This document shows positions 34,954 to 44,111 of a stretch of DNA of 64,000 nucleotides, piece by piece. The stretch spans positions 824,162 to 888,161 of the forward strand of contig NZ_BSTD01000006.1 in assembly GCF_030269325.1 (NCBI RefSeq). Direction: 5' to 3'. Source of the stretch: Amycolatopsis sp. NBRC 101858. Lineage in GTDB: Bacteria > Actinomycetota > Actinomycetes > Mycobacteriales > Pseudonocardiaceae. The position numbers and the translations under genes were made by a program. Position 1 is the first letter of the stretch, and each line of letters opens with the position of its first letter. The notes below the pieces were generated by a model, which saw nothing but the letters and a program-made list of their open reading frames with translations, was not told where the DNA came from and made no database searches.

Positions 34954-35044
34954 GTGTTCTAGCACGCCGGAGTGTCTCCGACAAAGGCCTGTTCAGAACC
35001 ACCCAGGTGTACTAGTACACATGCTGGACTGTGCTCTAGTTCGC
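34954..35044. promoter_or_regulatory. Cluster of three CTAG-centred palindromes, candidate GntR operators
   Basis: Between the divergent starts at 34923 and 35062 lie GTGTTCTAGCAC (34954-34965), the perfect 14-bp palindrome GTGTACTAGTACAC (35007-35020) and GTGCTCTAGTTCGC (35031-35044). Centres are 53 and 24 bp apart. The shared GTG(T/C)(A/T)CTAG form is consistent with a GntR dimer site. Sites 1 and 3 lie close to the two start codons, suited to controlling both genes. Confidence 0.6.
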
Positions 35045-35061
35045 AAGTTACCCTCGAAAGT

Positions 35062-35526
35062 GTGTCCCCGCCCACAGCACACAACGGCTCCAGCGGCTCG
35101 GGCCTCGAGGAACTCCTCGAGGAGCTCCGGCGCCGCAAGTGGGTGCTGCACCTGTTCGGCGGCCGTGAGGCGCCGGAGATCTACGCCGCGGTACACACGT
35201 GGCCGACCTGCGCGGACGTCATCATCCTCCGGGACGAGCACCGCGCTAGCGCCTACCGCGTACCGCTGTTCCCGGGTACCGACGTGTTCAGCCCGCGGGT
35301 GGTGACCTGGCAGTACCACGCCACCCCGGTCTGGACGTTGCGGGCGGTGCTCACCCTGGCGGAGCCCGGCACCCCGGGCGCGCCGCTGCAGGCGCTGCGG
35401 CCACAGCCGCAGTGCCACATCCCGCCGGAGCTGCGTCACGACGTGACGGTCCGGCCGACGAGCACCAGACCGGAGCCCGAGCGCGAAGGGGGCGACGGTG
35501 GCGGCGGCCCGCCCGCGTGCGCCTAG
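35062..35526 (+). CDS. Conserved actinobacterial protein, function unknown
   Basis: 154 residues from a GTG at 35062. The core is a compact alpha/beta region (LEELLEELRRRKWVLHLFGG, then EIYAAVHTWPTCADVIILRD, then SPRVVTWQYHATPVWTLRAV) rich in Trp and His. The C-terminal 50 residues are Pro/Gly/Arg-rich and likely disordered. No family recognised. It is divergent from the GntR-purC operon and shares the CTAG palindrome cluster, so GntR control is plausible. Confidence 0.65.
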   Translation: MSPPTAHNGSSGSGLEELLEELRRRKWVLHLFGGREAPEIYAAVHTWPTCADVIILRDEHRASAYRVPLFPGTDVFSPRVVTWQYHATPVWTLRAVLTLAEPGTPGAPLQALRPQPQCHIPPELRHDVTVRPTSTRPEPEREGGDGGGGPPACA

Positions 35527-35538
35527 CGGTCTTCGGGC

Positions 35539-36216
35539 TCAGCGGGCGAGCAGCCGCTCCGCGACCACCAGGTCGTGGGGGTAGGTGATCTTGAGGTTCT
35601 CGGGAGCCCCCGGGACCCACCGGATCGGCAGGGAGGAGAACCGCTCCATGCACGACGAAGTGTCCGTCCCCAGAAAGCCTTCGCGCTCGGCCTGTTCGTA
35701 GGCCTCGAGCAGCGGTCCGGCCCGGAAGCCTTGAGGCGTCTGGACGCGGATCGCGCCGGGCACCTGGGCGACCAGGTGCCCGGCATCCACCTCGACGACG
35801 TCGTCAGCGGCCAGGCCCGGCACAGCCCCCCCGTCCTCGCGTGTCCGGGCCAATACCGCACCGACCAGTTCGGGGTGGACCAGCGGCCGGGCCGCGTCGT
35901 GCAGCAGCACGGCGTCGACCCGGCCGCCTGCAATTCTCGGGGCGAGGTGGCGCAGCGCGTTGAGCTCGGACGCCTGCCGCGTGTCCCCGCCGTGCACGAT
36001 TTCGACGCTGTCGTCGACGACCTCTTCGGCGAGTTCCCGGTCCTGCGGCCGGATGACGAGCACGAGCACGCCGATGCCGGGGACGCGCTTGAAGGCGTCC
36101 AGCGACCAGGCGACCACCCGCCGGCCGGCCAGGGGCAGGTAGACCTTGTTCAGCTTCGCCCCGACCCGGGTGCCCGCGCCACTGGCCAGCACCACCGCGG
36201 CCGCCGTCGTCTCCAC
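35539..36216 (-). CDS. ispD: 2-C-methyl-D-erythritol 4-phosphate cytidylyltransferase-like protein
   Basis: 225 residues, GTG start. The nucleotidyltransferase signature is present (VVLASGAGTRVGAKLNKVYLP), as are LLHDAARPLV, RVQTPQGFRA and the end motif ENLKITYPHDL, which fit IspD of the non-mevalonate isoprenoid pathway. The usual Pro before the signature lysine is Asn here (LNK). IspF is not adjacent, unlike the common ispD-ispF pair, so this may be a second, divergent paralog. Divergent from cobT across 53 bp. Confidence 0.78.
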   Translation of the reverse strand: METTAAAVVLASGAGTRVGAKLNKVYLPLAGRRVVAWSLDAFKRVPGIGVLVLVIRPQDRELAEEVVDDSVEIVHGGDTRQASELNALRHLAPRIAGGRVDAVLLHDAARPLVHPELVGAVLARTREDGGAVPGLAADDVVEVDAGHLVAQVPGAIRVQTPQGFRAGPLLEAYEQAEREGFLGTDTSSCMERFSSLPIRWVPGAPENLKITYPHDLVVAERLLAR

Positions 36217-36269
36217 GAGCCGCGAGACTACCGGGGCCGGGTCACCGGTAGGTTGGCCACGGCGTCGTC

Positions 36270-37379
36270 ATGAGCGCTGCCGTGGACGAGAAAGGGCCTG
36301 GTGTGGAGCCGGAAGACATCGAGTTCCCCGAGATCACCCCGCCCGACGACCACGCCCGGTCCGACGCGATCGCCCTGCACGACAAGCTGGTCAAGCCCGC
36401 CGGGTCGCTGGGCAGGCTCGAGGAGCTGGGCGTCTGGATCGCGGCGTGCCAGGGCCAGTCGCCGCCGCGGCCGTTCACCCGGCCGCGCGTCATCGTCTTC
36501 GCCGGGGACCACGGCATCGCCGCGAAGGGCGTCTCCGCCTATCCCGCCGAGGTCACCGCGCAGCTGCTGGGCACGATGCTGACCGGCGGCGCCGCGATCA
36601 ACGTCCTGGCTGCGGCCGCGGGCGCGAGCGTCCGCGTGGTCGACATGGCCGTGGACACCGAAGCCCCCGCGACGCGCTCGATCGGCGAGTACAAGGTCCG
36701 CCGCGGGTCCGGGTCCATCGACGTCGAGGACGCCCTCACCGACGCCGAAGTGAAGAAAGCCGTCCGCGCCGGGATCGCGATCGCCGACGCCGAGGTCGAC
36801 GGCGGTGCGGACCTGCTCATCCCCGGTGACCTCGGGATCGGCAACAGCACGCCCGCGTCGGTGCTGGTGGCGGCCCTGACCGGCACCGAGCCGGTCGCGG
36901 TGGTCGGCCGCGGCTCCGGCATCGACGACGACGCGTGGATGCGCAAAGCCACCGCGGTGCGCGACGCGCTGCGCCGGGCCCGCGCGGTCCTGGCGAACCC
37001 CGTCGACCTGCTGCGCACCACTGCGGGCGCGGACATCGCGGCGATGGCCGGGTTCCTGGCCCAGGCCGCGGCCCGCCGGACGCCGGTGGTGCTGGACGGG
37101 CTCGTCGCGTGCGCCGCGGCGCTCGTCGCCGAAGACCTCGCGCCGGGTGCCCGGCGCTGGTGGGTGGCCGGGCAGCGGACCGCCGAACCCGCCCACGGGC
37201 TCGCGCTGGAGCACCTCGACCTGGGCCCGCTGCTGGAGCTGGACGTCCGGCTCGGCGAAGGCACCGGCGCGGTGACGGCGTTGCCGCTGCTGATGATGGC
37301 CGCCCGCGTCCTCGCCGAAACCGCGACGCACGACCAGGCCGGCGTCTCCGGCCCGGTGATCCCGGCCACCGCCACCTGA
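36270..37379 (+). CDS. cobT: Nicotinate-nucleotide--dimethylbenzimidazole phosphoribosyltransferase
   Basis: 369 residues. CobT activates dimethylbenzimidazole for the lower ligand of cobalamin. Visible landmarks are KPAGSLGRLEELG near the N-terminus, VFAGDHGIAAKGVSAYP, LGIGNSTPASVL, and the C-terminal LGEGTGAVTALPLL with the catalytic Glu. The expected companions cobS and cobU are not adjacent. M. tuberculosis has cobT at the same place (Rv2207). Confidence 0.94.
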   Translation: MSAAVDEKGPGVEPEDIEFPEITPPDDHARSDAIALHDKLVKPAGSLGRLEELGVWIAACQGQSPPRPFTRPRVIVFAGDHGIAAKGVSAYPAEVTAQLLGTMLTGGAAINVLAAAAGASVRVVDMAVDTEAPATRSIGEYKVRRGSGSIDVEDALTDAEVKKAVRAGIAIADAEVDGGADLLIPGDLGIGNSTPASVLVAALTGTEPVAVVGRGSGIDDDAWMRKATAVRDALRRARAVLANPVDLLRTTAGADIAAMAGFLAQAAARRTPVVLDGLVACAAALVAEDLAPGARRWWVAGQRTAEPAHGLALEHLDLGPLLELDVRLGEGTGAVTALPLLMMAARVLAETATHDQAGVSGPVIPATAT

Positions 37380-37386
37380 ACCCGCG

Positions 37387-37421
37387 AAAAGGGCCCCGCA
37401 CGGCGCGTGCGGGGCCCTTTT
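37387..37421. terminator. Strong bidirectional terminator between cobT and ilvE
   Basis: A perfect 15-bp stem AAAAGGGCCCCGCAC (37387-37401) with 37407-37421 and a T-run beyond (A-run on the other strand), between convergent stops. Confidence 0.93.
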
Positions 37422-37432
37422 TCCAAAAAAGG

Positions 37433-38536
37433 TCAGCCGAGCGGGACCATCCAGTGGTCGGCGTCGGGCCGGGTGCCCTCCTGGATCCCCGTCAGCTCTT
37501 CGCGCAGCTTCATCGTCAGCGCGCCCGGCTGCCCGTCGGCGATGGTGAACTCGCCGCCGGCGTGCTTGACGTGCCCGACCGGGGTGATCACCGCCGCCGT
37601 GCCGCAGGCGAACGTCTCGGTCAGTTCACCGGAAGCCGACGCCTTCTCCCACTCCTCGGTGGAGATCCGGCGCTCCTCGACCTTGTACCCGAGCCGCGAA
37701 GCGAGCTGCAGCAGCGACTTCCGCGTGACGCCGGGCAGCAGCGAGCCGGTCAGCTCGGGCGTGACCACCCGGGCGTTCTCGCCGGAGCCGAAGACGAAGA
37801 ACAGGTTCATCCCGCCCATCTCCTCGACCCAGCGCCGCTCCACCGCGTCGAGCCAGACCACCTGGTCGCAGCCCTTCTCGACGGCCTGCGCCTGCGCGAC
37901 GAACGACGCCGCGTAGTTGCCGGCGCACTTCGCCGCGCCGGTGCCGCCGGGCGCCGCGCGCACGTACTCCGTCGACAGCCAGACGCTCACCGGCTTCACG
38001 CCGCCGGAGAAGTACGAACCGGCCGGGGACGCGATGACGGTGTACAGATAGTCGGCCGCCGGGCTGTTGACGCCGAGCCCGGTGGACGTCGAGATCATGA
38101 ACGGCCGCAGGTAGAGGGAATCACCCTGGCGGGTGGGCACCCACCGGCTGTCGACGGCGATGAGCTCCCGCAGCGAATCGACGAAGACCTCTTCGGGCAG
38201 CTGCGGCATCGCGAGCCGCTCGGCGGACTGGCGGAACCGCGCGGCGTTGGCGTCCGGGCGGAACGACGCGATCGTGCCGTCCGGCTGGCGGTAGGCCTTG
38301 AGCCCCTCGAAGATGGCCTGGCCGTAGTGCAGCACCGACGTCGCCGGGTCGAGGGTGAACGGGGCGTAGGGGCCGACCTGGGCGTCGTGCCAGCCTTCGC
38401 TCTTCGACCACTTGACGGTCACCATGTGGTCGGTGAAGTACAGCCCGAAACCGGGCGTCTCGAGTACCTCCGCGACACGGTCCGCGCTCGCAGGACTCGG
38501 GTGCGGGACAGGGGCGAACTGTGTCGAGGTCGTCAT
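37433..38536 (-). CDS. ilvE: Branched-chain amino acid aminotransferase
   Basis: 367 residues from an ATG at 38536; an upstream in-frame extension of 26 codons lacks coding character. Fold-type IV PLP enzyme with LHYGQAIFEGLKAYRQPDG, YLRPFMIST, the PLP lysine in GTGAAKCAGNY, and the C-terminal TETFACGTAAVITPVG. It transaminates Val, Leu and Ile with 2-oxoglutarate. Same location as Rv2210c. Confidence 0.95.
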   Translation of the reverse strand: MTTSTQFAPVPHPSPASADRVAEVLETPGFGLYFTDHMVTVKWSKSEGWHDAQVGPYAPFTLDPATSVLHYGQAIFEGLKAYRQPDGTIASFRPDANAARFRQSAERLAMPQLPEEVFVDSLRELIAVDSRWVPTRQGDSLYLRPFMISTSTGLGVNSPAADYLYTVIASPAGSYFSGGVKPVSVWLSTEYVRAAPGGTGAAKCAGNYAASFVAQAQAVEKGCDQVVWLDAVERRWVEEMGGMNLFFVFGSGENARVVTPELTGSLLPGVTRKSLLQLASRLGYKVEERRISTEEWEKASASGELTETFACGTAAVITPVGHVKHAGGEFTIADGQPGALTMKLREELTGIQEGTRPDADHWMVPLG

Positions 38537-38643
38537 GGCTACACGATACCGTTTGGTCGGAGGCGCGTTAGTCGGATGTCCCACTGTTCCGGCGTCTTCG
38601 CGGCCTCCCCGCACCCGCGCCGCGAAGACCCTAGGATGACACC

Positions 38644-38943
38644 GTGACCTACCACTCCACGGAGCCGGTCCCCCGGCCCAAGACCGGCGGGGCCGACGTC
38701 AAGACGTTCGTCACCGCGGTGCTGCTGACCTTCGGCGTCGGCCTGCTCGGCATGGTCGGCTGGGCGGTGCTCAGCAGCGGCTTCGGCGGCTTCCTCGGCC
38801 TCGTCGCGGGCGTCTTCGGCGTCGTGTGGTGGCGGAAGATCCACGGCAAGGCGTTCCCGCAGGTGCTCCCGACGAGGTCGGTCGCCATCCTCGCGGTCGT
38901 CAACGCGGTGCTGGCGCTGGTCCTCTTCCTGACCGCGGGCTGA
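38644..38943 (+). CDS. Small membrane protein, function unknown
   Basis: 99 residues, GTG start. Two or three hydrophobic helices (FVTAVLLTFGVGLLGMVGWA, GFLGLVAGVFGVVWW, and VAILAVVNAVLALVLFLTAG at the very end). No family recognised. The 3' end overlaps the DUF402 gene on the other strand by 44 bp. It is divergent from ilvE. Confidence 0.7.
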   Translation: MTYHSTEPVPRPKTGGADVKTFVTAVLLTFGVGLLGMVGWAVLSSGFGGFLGLVAGVFGVVWWRKIHGKAFPQVLPTRSVAILAVVNAVLALVLFLTAG

Positions 38944-39574
38944 GCTCTTCGAGCAGGCCCGGTGGCAGCTCGGGCGCCGGCCAGCCCGGGTCCGGGCGGA
39001 AGTCGGTGTCCGTCCCGTCGAACGGGTAGGCGCCGCGCTCGGCCAGCGCGCCGATCCGCTCGCCCTCCGCGCGCAGCCGGTCCAGCTGCTCGTGCGTCAG
39101 GCGGCCGGCGTCGATCGCGACCTCGGCCTCGTCTTCGTCGTCCCAGCGCCAGGTGCCGTCCCGCTCGACGACGACGTCGAGCACGCCGTCGATGCGGTCC
39201 ACCCCGGCCGGGGTCCGGCCGAGCGGGACCTCGAGGTTGACGTACCAGTTCGTGAAGGCGCCCGCGGCGTCGAAGAACCACCAGACGGACGACCACTCGT
39301 CGTCGGCGATGCGCCGCAGCGTGGACGTGCGGTGCCAGAAGTCCGGCACGGGCACGCGCGGGATGCGGAACCGCTGGTCCAGGGGCGCGTCCGCCATGTG
39401 CCGGCCGTCCACCAGCCTGCTGCCGACGATCGGGGTGCCGGCCGGCAGCCAGGCGTGCAGGACGCGGCCGTCGTCGGCGAGCACGCGCAGCGGGTGGACC
39501 TGGCCGATCGAGCCGTCGGGGCGGTGGAACCGCTCGACCACGGTCTCCCCCGGCCGCCAGCGTCGATCACTCAC
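38900..39574 (-). CDS. DUF402 domain protein
   Basis: 224 residues from a GTG at 39574 that overlaps the stop of the upstream gene, so it is coupled to it. The DUF402 core (about 85-190) shows WWFFDAAGAFTNWYVNLEVP, GVDRIDGVLDVVVERDGTW shown in part, and DEDEAEVAIDAGRLT. Known relatives in this fold include nucleoside diphosphate phosphatases of the FomD type, but the role here is unknown. The C-terminal Pro/Arg tail reaches into the convergent gene. Confidence 0.8.
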   Translation of the reverse strand: MSDRRWRPGETVVERFHRPDGSIGQVHPLRVLADDGRVLHAWLPAGTPIVGSRLVDGRHMADAPLDQRFRIPRVPVPDFWHRTSTLRRIADDEWSSVWWFFDAAGAFTNWYVNLEVPLGRTPAGVDRIDGVLDVVVERDGTWRWDDEDEAEVAIDAGRLTHEQLDRLRAEGERIGALAERGAYPFDGTDTDFRPDPGWPAPELPPGLLEELSPRSGRGPAPAPR

Positions 39575-40469
39575 GCTGCTCACTGTACCGGCGCGCGCGT
39601 ACGCCCAGTAGCAGCTCGATCACCGTGACCAGGCCCGCGACGACGAGCACGGGCAGCGCCGGCAGGAAGTACGCGGCCACCGCGGCGACGGCGATCCCCG
39701 CGAGTCCCGGCACCCCGGCCCGCGCCCGGACCCCGGCGCCGGCGGCGAGCGCCGGCACCACGGTCGCGACCACGGCGACGACGGTGAGCAGCGGCTGCAG
39801 CGAGTCCGCGTCGGCGGCGGACAGCAGGTCGCGCAACGACGTCAGGGAGAGCCCGAGCCGGACCGCGCCGAGCTGGTACAGCGCGGCGAAGGCGGCCAGC
39901 ACGGCGACCGCGGCGAGGAACAGCACGCGCCGGCCCGCGCCCTCGCGCCCGCCCGGCCGCAGGAACGGCAGCATCAGCACGGCGGCGACGAGGACACCCG
40001 CGAAGTCGGGCGGCTGCAGGCCGTCCGCCCGCCCCACCGGCGGCACGGCCACGCACACCACGACGAGCACGAGGCCCGCGAGGAGCAGGAGCACGCCCGC
40101 GATCCGTACGACGATCGTCGGGATCTTCAGCCCGGCGAACCCGGCGCCGGTCACCACGACGGCGAACGCCGCGGCCGCCAGTTCGCGGTGCGCGGGGAAG
40201 ACGTAAGCACCGAACGCGATCGCGTAGACGGTCACCTCGGCCAGCCGCGCGACGGCCACCACGACCCGGTCGACCTGCGCGTCCCCCGGTTCCGGGACCC
40301 GCGCCGTCACGCCCGCGGCGATCGCCGCCAGCACCAGCCCGGCGAGCAGCCACCAGCCCGCGCCCGCCGCCGCGGCCGCCAGCGCCACCAGCAACCCACC
40401 GCCCAGCCGCACGCGGCCCTCCCTCTCCCGCCGTTCACCCGTGGTCCGGTCGTCATTAGCATGGCTCAC
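39567..40469 (-). CDS. Polytopic membrane protein, function unknown
   Basis: 300 residues from a GTG at 40469 (a GTG at 40412, directly before the first helix, is also possible). About eight to nine hydrophobic helices, very rich in Ala, Val and Leu, with few charges; no transporter signature or catalytic motif recognised. It is translationally coupled to the DUF402 gene and divergent from the aminopeptidase gene across 53 bp. Confidence 0.7.
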   Translation of the reverse strand: MSHANDDRTTGERREREGRVRLGGGLLVALAAAAAGAGWWLLAGLVLAAIAAGVTARVPEPGDAQVDRVVVAVARLAEVTVYAIAFGAYVFPAHRELAAAAFAVVVTGAGFAGLKIPTIVVRIAGVLLLLAGLVLVVVCVAVPPVGRADGLQPPDFAGVLVAAVLMLPFLRPGGREGAGRRVLFLAAVAVLAAFAALYQLGAVRLGLSLTSLRDLLSAADADSLQPLLTVVAVVATVVPALAAGAGVRARAGVPGLAGIAVAAVAAYFLPALPVLVVAGLVTVIELLLGVRARRYSEQRE

Positions 40470-40522
40470 GATCCCGACCGGGCCGGCGCCCGGTACCACC
40501 GCGAACGCGCGAGGAGCCAGAA

Positions 40523-42022
40523 GTGACCGTGCCTAAGCTCGCCCTGTCCGACAACACCGGGGAGGCACTGGCCAAGACGCGCGCCGACGTGATCGTCATC
40601 GGCACCCTGGCCGGCGAGGACGGCCCGCTGCTCGCCGCGGGTGCCGCCGCCGTGGACGCCGCCTTCGACGGCCGCCTGGCCGGCCTGCTCGCCACGCTCG
40701 GCGCGAGCGGCAAGGCCGAAGAGGTCGTCAAGATCCCGACGCTGGGCAAGCTCCCGGCGGGTGTCGTGCTCGCCGTCGGCCTCGGCAAGGAGGGTGCCGG
40801 CGTCACGCCCGAGCAGGTCCGCCGGGCCGCCGGTGCCGCCGGTCGCGCGCTGGCCGGCACCGACCGCGCGTTCGTGACGCTGTCGGAGCTCGACCTGCAG
40901 GCCGCCGTCGAGGGCACGATCCTCGGCTCCTACGTCTTCACCGCCTACCGCTCCGAGAAGGGTGACGCGCCGGTCGCGAAGGTCGACTTCGCGAGCCCGG
41001 GCACCGGCACCGCGCGCGAGCACAAGGCGACGCTGAAGGCCGCGACCAGCATCGCCGAGGCCGTCCTCACCGCCCGCGACCTGATCAACACCCCGCCGAA
41101 CGACCTCTACCCGGCCTCCTTCGCCGACCGCGCGAAGAAGCTGGCCGAGGACAACGGCCTCGAGTTCGAGGTCCTGGACGAGAAGGCCCTCAAGCGCAAG
41201 GGCTTCGGCGGCATCCTCGGCGTCGGCGGCGGCTCCGCGCGCCAGCCGCGGCTCGTCCGCATCGCCTACAAGCCGGCCAAGGCCGCCAAGAAGGTCGCGC
41301 TGGTCGGCAAGGGCATCACGTTCGACTCGGGCGGCATCTCGCTCAAGCCCGCCGCGAACATGGACCACATGACCTCGGACATGTCCGGCGCGGCCGGCGT
41401 GCTCGCGTCGGTGGTGCTGGCCGCGAAGCTGAAGTACCCGCTGGAAGTCGTCGCGCACATCCCGCTGGCGGAGAACCTGCCGTCGGGGACGTCGTACCGC
41501 CCGGGTGACGTGCTGACCATGTACGGCGGCAAGACCGTCGAGGTCCTCAACACCGACGCCGAGGGCCGGCTCGTCCTGGTCGACGCGATGGTGCGCGCGG
41601 CCGAGGAGAACCCGGACTACCTCATCGAGACCTCGACGCTGACCGGCGCCCAGGTCGTCGCGCTCGGCAACCGCACCGCCGGCGTGATGGGCTCGGACGA
41701 CTTCCGCGACCGCGTCGCCGGGGTCATGCAGGCCACCGGCGAGAACGGCTGGGCGATGCCGCTGCCGGAGGAGCTGCGCGCCGACCTCGACTCGCGCCTG
41801 GCCGACCTGGCCAACGTGACGGGCCACCGCTGGGGCGGCATGCTCGCGGCCGGCATCTTCCTGCGCGAGTTCGTGGCCGACGGCCTCGACTGGGTCCACA
41901 TCGACATCGCGGGCCCGTCGTTCAACACGGGTGCGCCGTGGGGCTACACCGGCAAGGGCGGCACGGGCGTCCCGGTGCGCACGATCGCCGCGGTGCTGGC
42001 GGACATCGCCGCCAACGGCTGA
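40523..42022 (+). CDS. pepA: Leucyl aminopeptidase (M17)
   Basis: 499 residues, GTG start. The C-terminal catalytic domain has the metal and active-site motifs VGKGITFDSGGISLKP, DMSGAAGVLA, NTDAEGRLVLVDAM and a late HIDIAGPSF; the N-terminal domain is the usual macro-like fold. It releases N-terminal residues from peptides in the cytoplasm. The gene is called pepB in M. tuberculosis (Rv2213) at the same place in the order. Confidence 0.95.
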   Translation: MTVPKLALSDNTGEALAKTRADVIVIGTLAGEDGPLLAAGAAAVDAAFDGRLAGLLATLGASGKAEEVVKIPTLGKLPAGVVLAVGLGKEGAGVTPEQVRRAAGAAGRALAGTDRAFVTLSELDLQAAVEGTILGSYVFTAYRSEKGDAPVAKVDFASPGTGTAREHKATLKAATSIAEAVLTARDLINTPPNDLYPASFADRAKKLAEDNGLEFEVLDEKALKRKGFGGILGVGGGSARQPRLVRIAYKPAKAAKKVALVGKGITFDSGGISLKPAANMDHMTSDMSGAAGVLASVVLAAKLKYPLEVVAHIPLAENLPSGTSYRPGDVLTMYGGKTVEVLNTDAEGRLVLVDAMVRAAEENPDYLIETSTLTGAQVVALGNRTAGVMGSDDFRDRVAGVMQATGENGWAMPLPEELRADLDSRLADLANVTGHRWGGMLAAGIFLREFVADGLDWVHIDIAGPSFNTGAPWGYTGKGGTGVPVRTIAAVLADIAANG

Positions 42023-42036
42023 CGACCGGTTCTCCC

Positions 42037-42068
42037 GAAGGGGCTCTCGCCACGGCGAGGGCCCCTTC
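42037..42068 (+). terminator. Terminator after the aminopeptidase gene
   Basis: A 15-bp stem with one G-T pair (GAAGGGGCTCTCGCC at 42037-42051 with 42054-42068) followed by TTTT, 15 bp past the stop. Confidence 0.9.
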
Positions 42069-42140
42069 TTTTGCCCCCGAACGTCCCTTTCGGTGTGATC
42101 CGCGACACCATAAAGTGTCCTCATCGCAAAGGGGGCAGTG

Positions 42141-44111
42141 ATGACCCAACCGACCCCACCGGTCGAAGAGGACACTCCCGCCGCGATCGCCGCCGAGCAC
42201 GACGAAGAACGCCCGGCGCGCGCCCTCTCCCGGGTCCCGGATCGCGTCGTCTACTTCGTCGCCCTCGCCGTCGCGATCCTCGTGCTCAAGCAGGTGTTCT
42301 TCCCCTTCGCCAAGGGCAACCAGTTCTTCCTGGTGCTCTTCCTCGGCGTGACCCTCCCGCTGGTCTTCCTCTGCTACCGCCCGCGGCTGCGCGGCCGCGA
42401 CGACCCCGGCTGGACCGACTGGGCGCTCGCCGCGATCGCCCTGGCCGTCGGCCTCTACCCGGTGCTCATCGGCTACGACGACTTCCTGGACCGCCAGGGC
42501 ATCCTGTCCCCGCTGGACATCGTCGCCGGCGCACTGCTGCTGGTGCTGATCCTCGAAGCCACCCGCCGCACGACCGGGCCGGTGCTGCCGATCGTCTGCC
42601 TGCTCTTCCTCGCCTACGCCTACTACGGCGGCTTCCTCCCGCAGAACTGGGGCATCGCCCACGCCGGCATCGACTTCAGCCAGATCGTCAACGCGCTCTA
42701 CAACGACGCGAGCGGCTTCTACGGCACCCCGCTCGACGTCGCGGCGAGCTACATCGTGCTGTTCACCCTCTACGGCGCCGTCCTCAACGCCTCCGGTGCC
42801 GGCCGGTTCTTCGTGGACATCTCGTTCGCCGCCTTCCGGAAGTCCCGGACGGCGCCGGGGCGCACCACCGTCCTGTCGGGCTTCCTGCTCGGCACCGTCT
42901 CGGGTTCGGGCACCGCGACGGCGGTCAGCCTCGGCTCGATCACCTGGCCGATCCTCAAGAAAGCCGGGTACCCCAAGGAAAACGCGGGCGGGCTGCTCGC
43001 CGCGTCCGGCATCGGCGCGATCCTCTCGCCGCCGACGCTGGGCGCCGCCGCGTTCATCATCGCCGAGTACCTGCAGACGTCGTACCTGACCGTGCTGATC
43101 TGGGCGACCGTCCCCACGCTGCTCTACTACCTCGGCATCGTGTTCGCGATGGAGGCCGACGCGCGGCGCTTCGAGGCCGAGCCGGTCGACGTCCCGCACG
43201 GCCGTCCCTGGCAGCTCCTGCGCCAGGGCGGCTACCACTTCCTGTCGCTGGCGATCATCGTCGTGTTCCTGGCCCTGGACATCCCGCCGTTCGCCGCGGT
43301 CGTCTACGCCACCGGCGTCGCCGCGCTCTTCGCGCTCATCGCCCGGCGCCGTGACGTCCGGGGCTGGGCGAAGGACATGGTCGACGCGCTCTCGGCCGGC
43401 GTGCGCGGGGCGCTGCCGGTGATCGCGGTGTGCGCGGCGGCCGGCGTGATCACCTCGACCATCACCAAGACCGGGCTCGGCCTCGAACTCGCCGACGCGC
43501 TGGTCGAACTGGCCGGCGCGTTCACCGACAACGGCACGGTGATCCTGATCCTGACCGTGCTGCTCTCGGCGGTCGCGGTCGGCGTGCTCGGGCTGGCGGT
43601 GCCGGTCACCGCGAGCTTCATCATCGCGTGGGTGGTGATCGGCCCGGCCCTGGAGACGCTGGGGGTCGCCGACGCCGAGCGCGCGATGTTCATCTTCTAC
43701 TACGCCGTGCTTTCCGAGGTCACGCCACCGACCGCGCTCGCCGCCGTCGCCTCGGCCGCGATCACCGGCGGGTCGGTGCTCGGCACCATGTGGCAGTGCT
43801 GGAAGTACACGCTTCCCGCGTTCCTGGTGCCGATCGCCTTCGTGCTCACCGACAACGGCGGGGCGCTGCTGCTGCAGTCCGACGTGCTCACCGTGCTGTG
43901 GGTGACGGCGGTGTCGGCGGTGGCCGTCGCCGCGCTGGCCGTGGTGACCGGCGGCCGGCTGTTCGGGCCGGTCAGCCTGCCCGTGCGGCTGCTGTTCGTC
44001 CCGGCCGCCCTCTGCCTGCTCTACCTGGAGCCGGTGCCGATCGCGGTCGGCGCCGCGGTCGGCGTCGTCGCCGTGCTCGCCCACGCCGTGATCAAGAGGA
44101 GGACAGCATGA
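42141..44111 (+). CDS. TRAP transporter permease, fused small and large subunits (TAXI type)
   Basis: 656 residues. Fused DctQ-DctM permease with about 17 or more membrane helices. Typical TAXI-permease segments are visible: GFLLGTVSGSGTATAVSLGS, KAGYPKENAGGLLAASGIGA, LSPPTLGAAAFIIAEY and YYAVLSEVTPPTALAA. It imports an organic acid or related solute with Na+ or H+. ATG at 42141, after AAAGGGGG, preferred over a GTG one codon earlier. Its stop overlaps the start of the binding-protein gene (ATGA). Confidence 0.93.
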   Translation: MTQPTPPVEEDTPAAIAAEHDEERPARALSRVPDRVVYFVALAVAILVLKQVFFPFAKGNQFFLVLFLGVTLPLVFLCYRPRLRGRDDPGWTDWALAAIALAVGLYPVLIGYDDFLDRQGILSPLDIVAGALLLVLILEATRRTTGPVLPIVCLLFLAYAYYGGFLPQNWGIAHAGIDFSQIVNALYNDASGFYGTPLDVAASYIVLFTLYGAVLNASGAGRFFVDISFAAFRKSRTAPGRTTVLSGFLLGTVSGSGTATAVSLGSITWPILKKAGYPKENAGGLLAASGIGAILSPPTLGAAAFIIAEYLQTSYLTVLIWATVPTLLYYLGIVFAMEADARRFEAEPVDVPHGRPWQLLRQGGYHFLSLAIIVVFLALDIPPFAAVVYATGVAALFALIARRRDVRGWAKDMVDALSAGVRGALPVIAVCAAAGVITSTITKTGLGLELADALVELAGAFTDNGTVILILTVLLSAVAVGVLGLAVPVTASFIIAWVVIGPALETLGVADAERAMFIFYYAVLSEVTPPTALAAVASAAITGGSVLGTMWQCWKYTLPAFLVPIAFVLTDNGGALLLQSDVLTVLWVTAVSAVAVAALAVVTGGRLFGPVSLPVRLLFVPAALCLLYLEPVPIAVGAAVGVVAVLAHAVIKRRTA

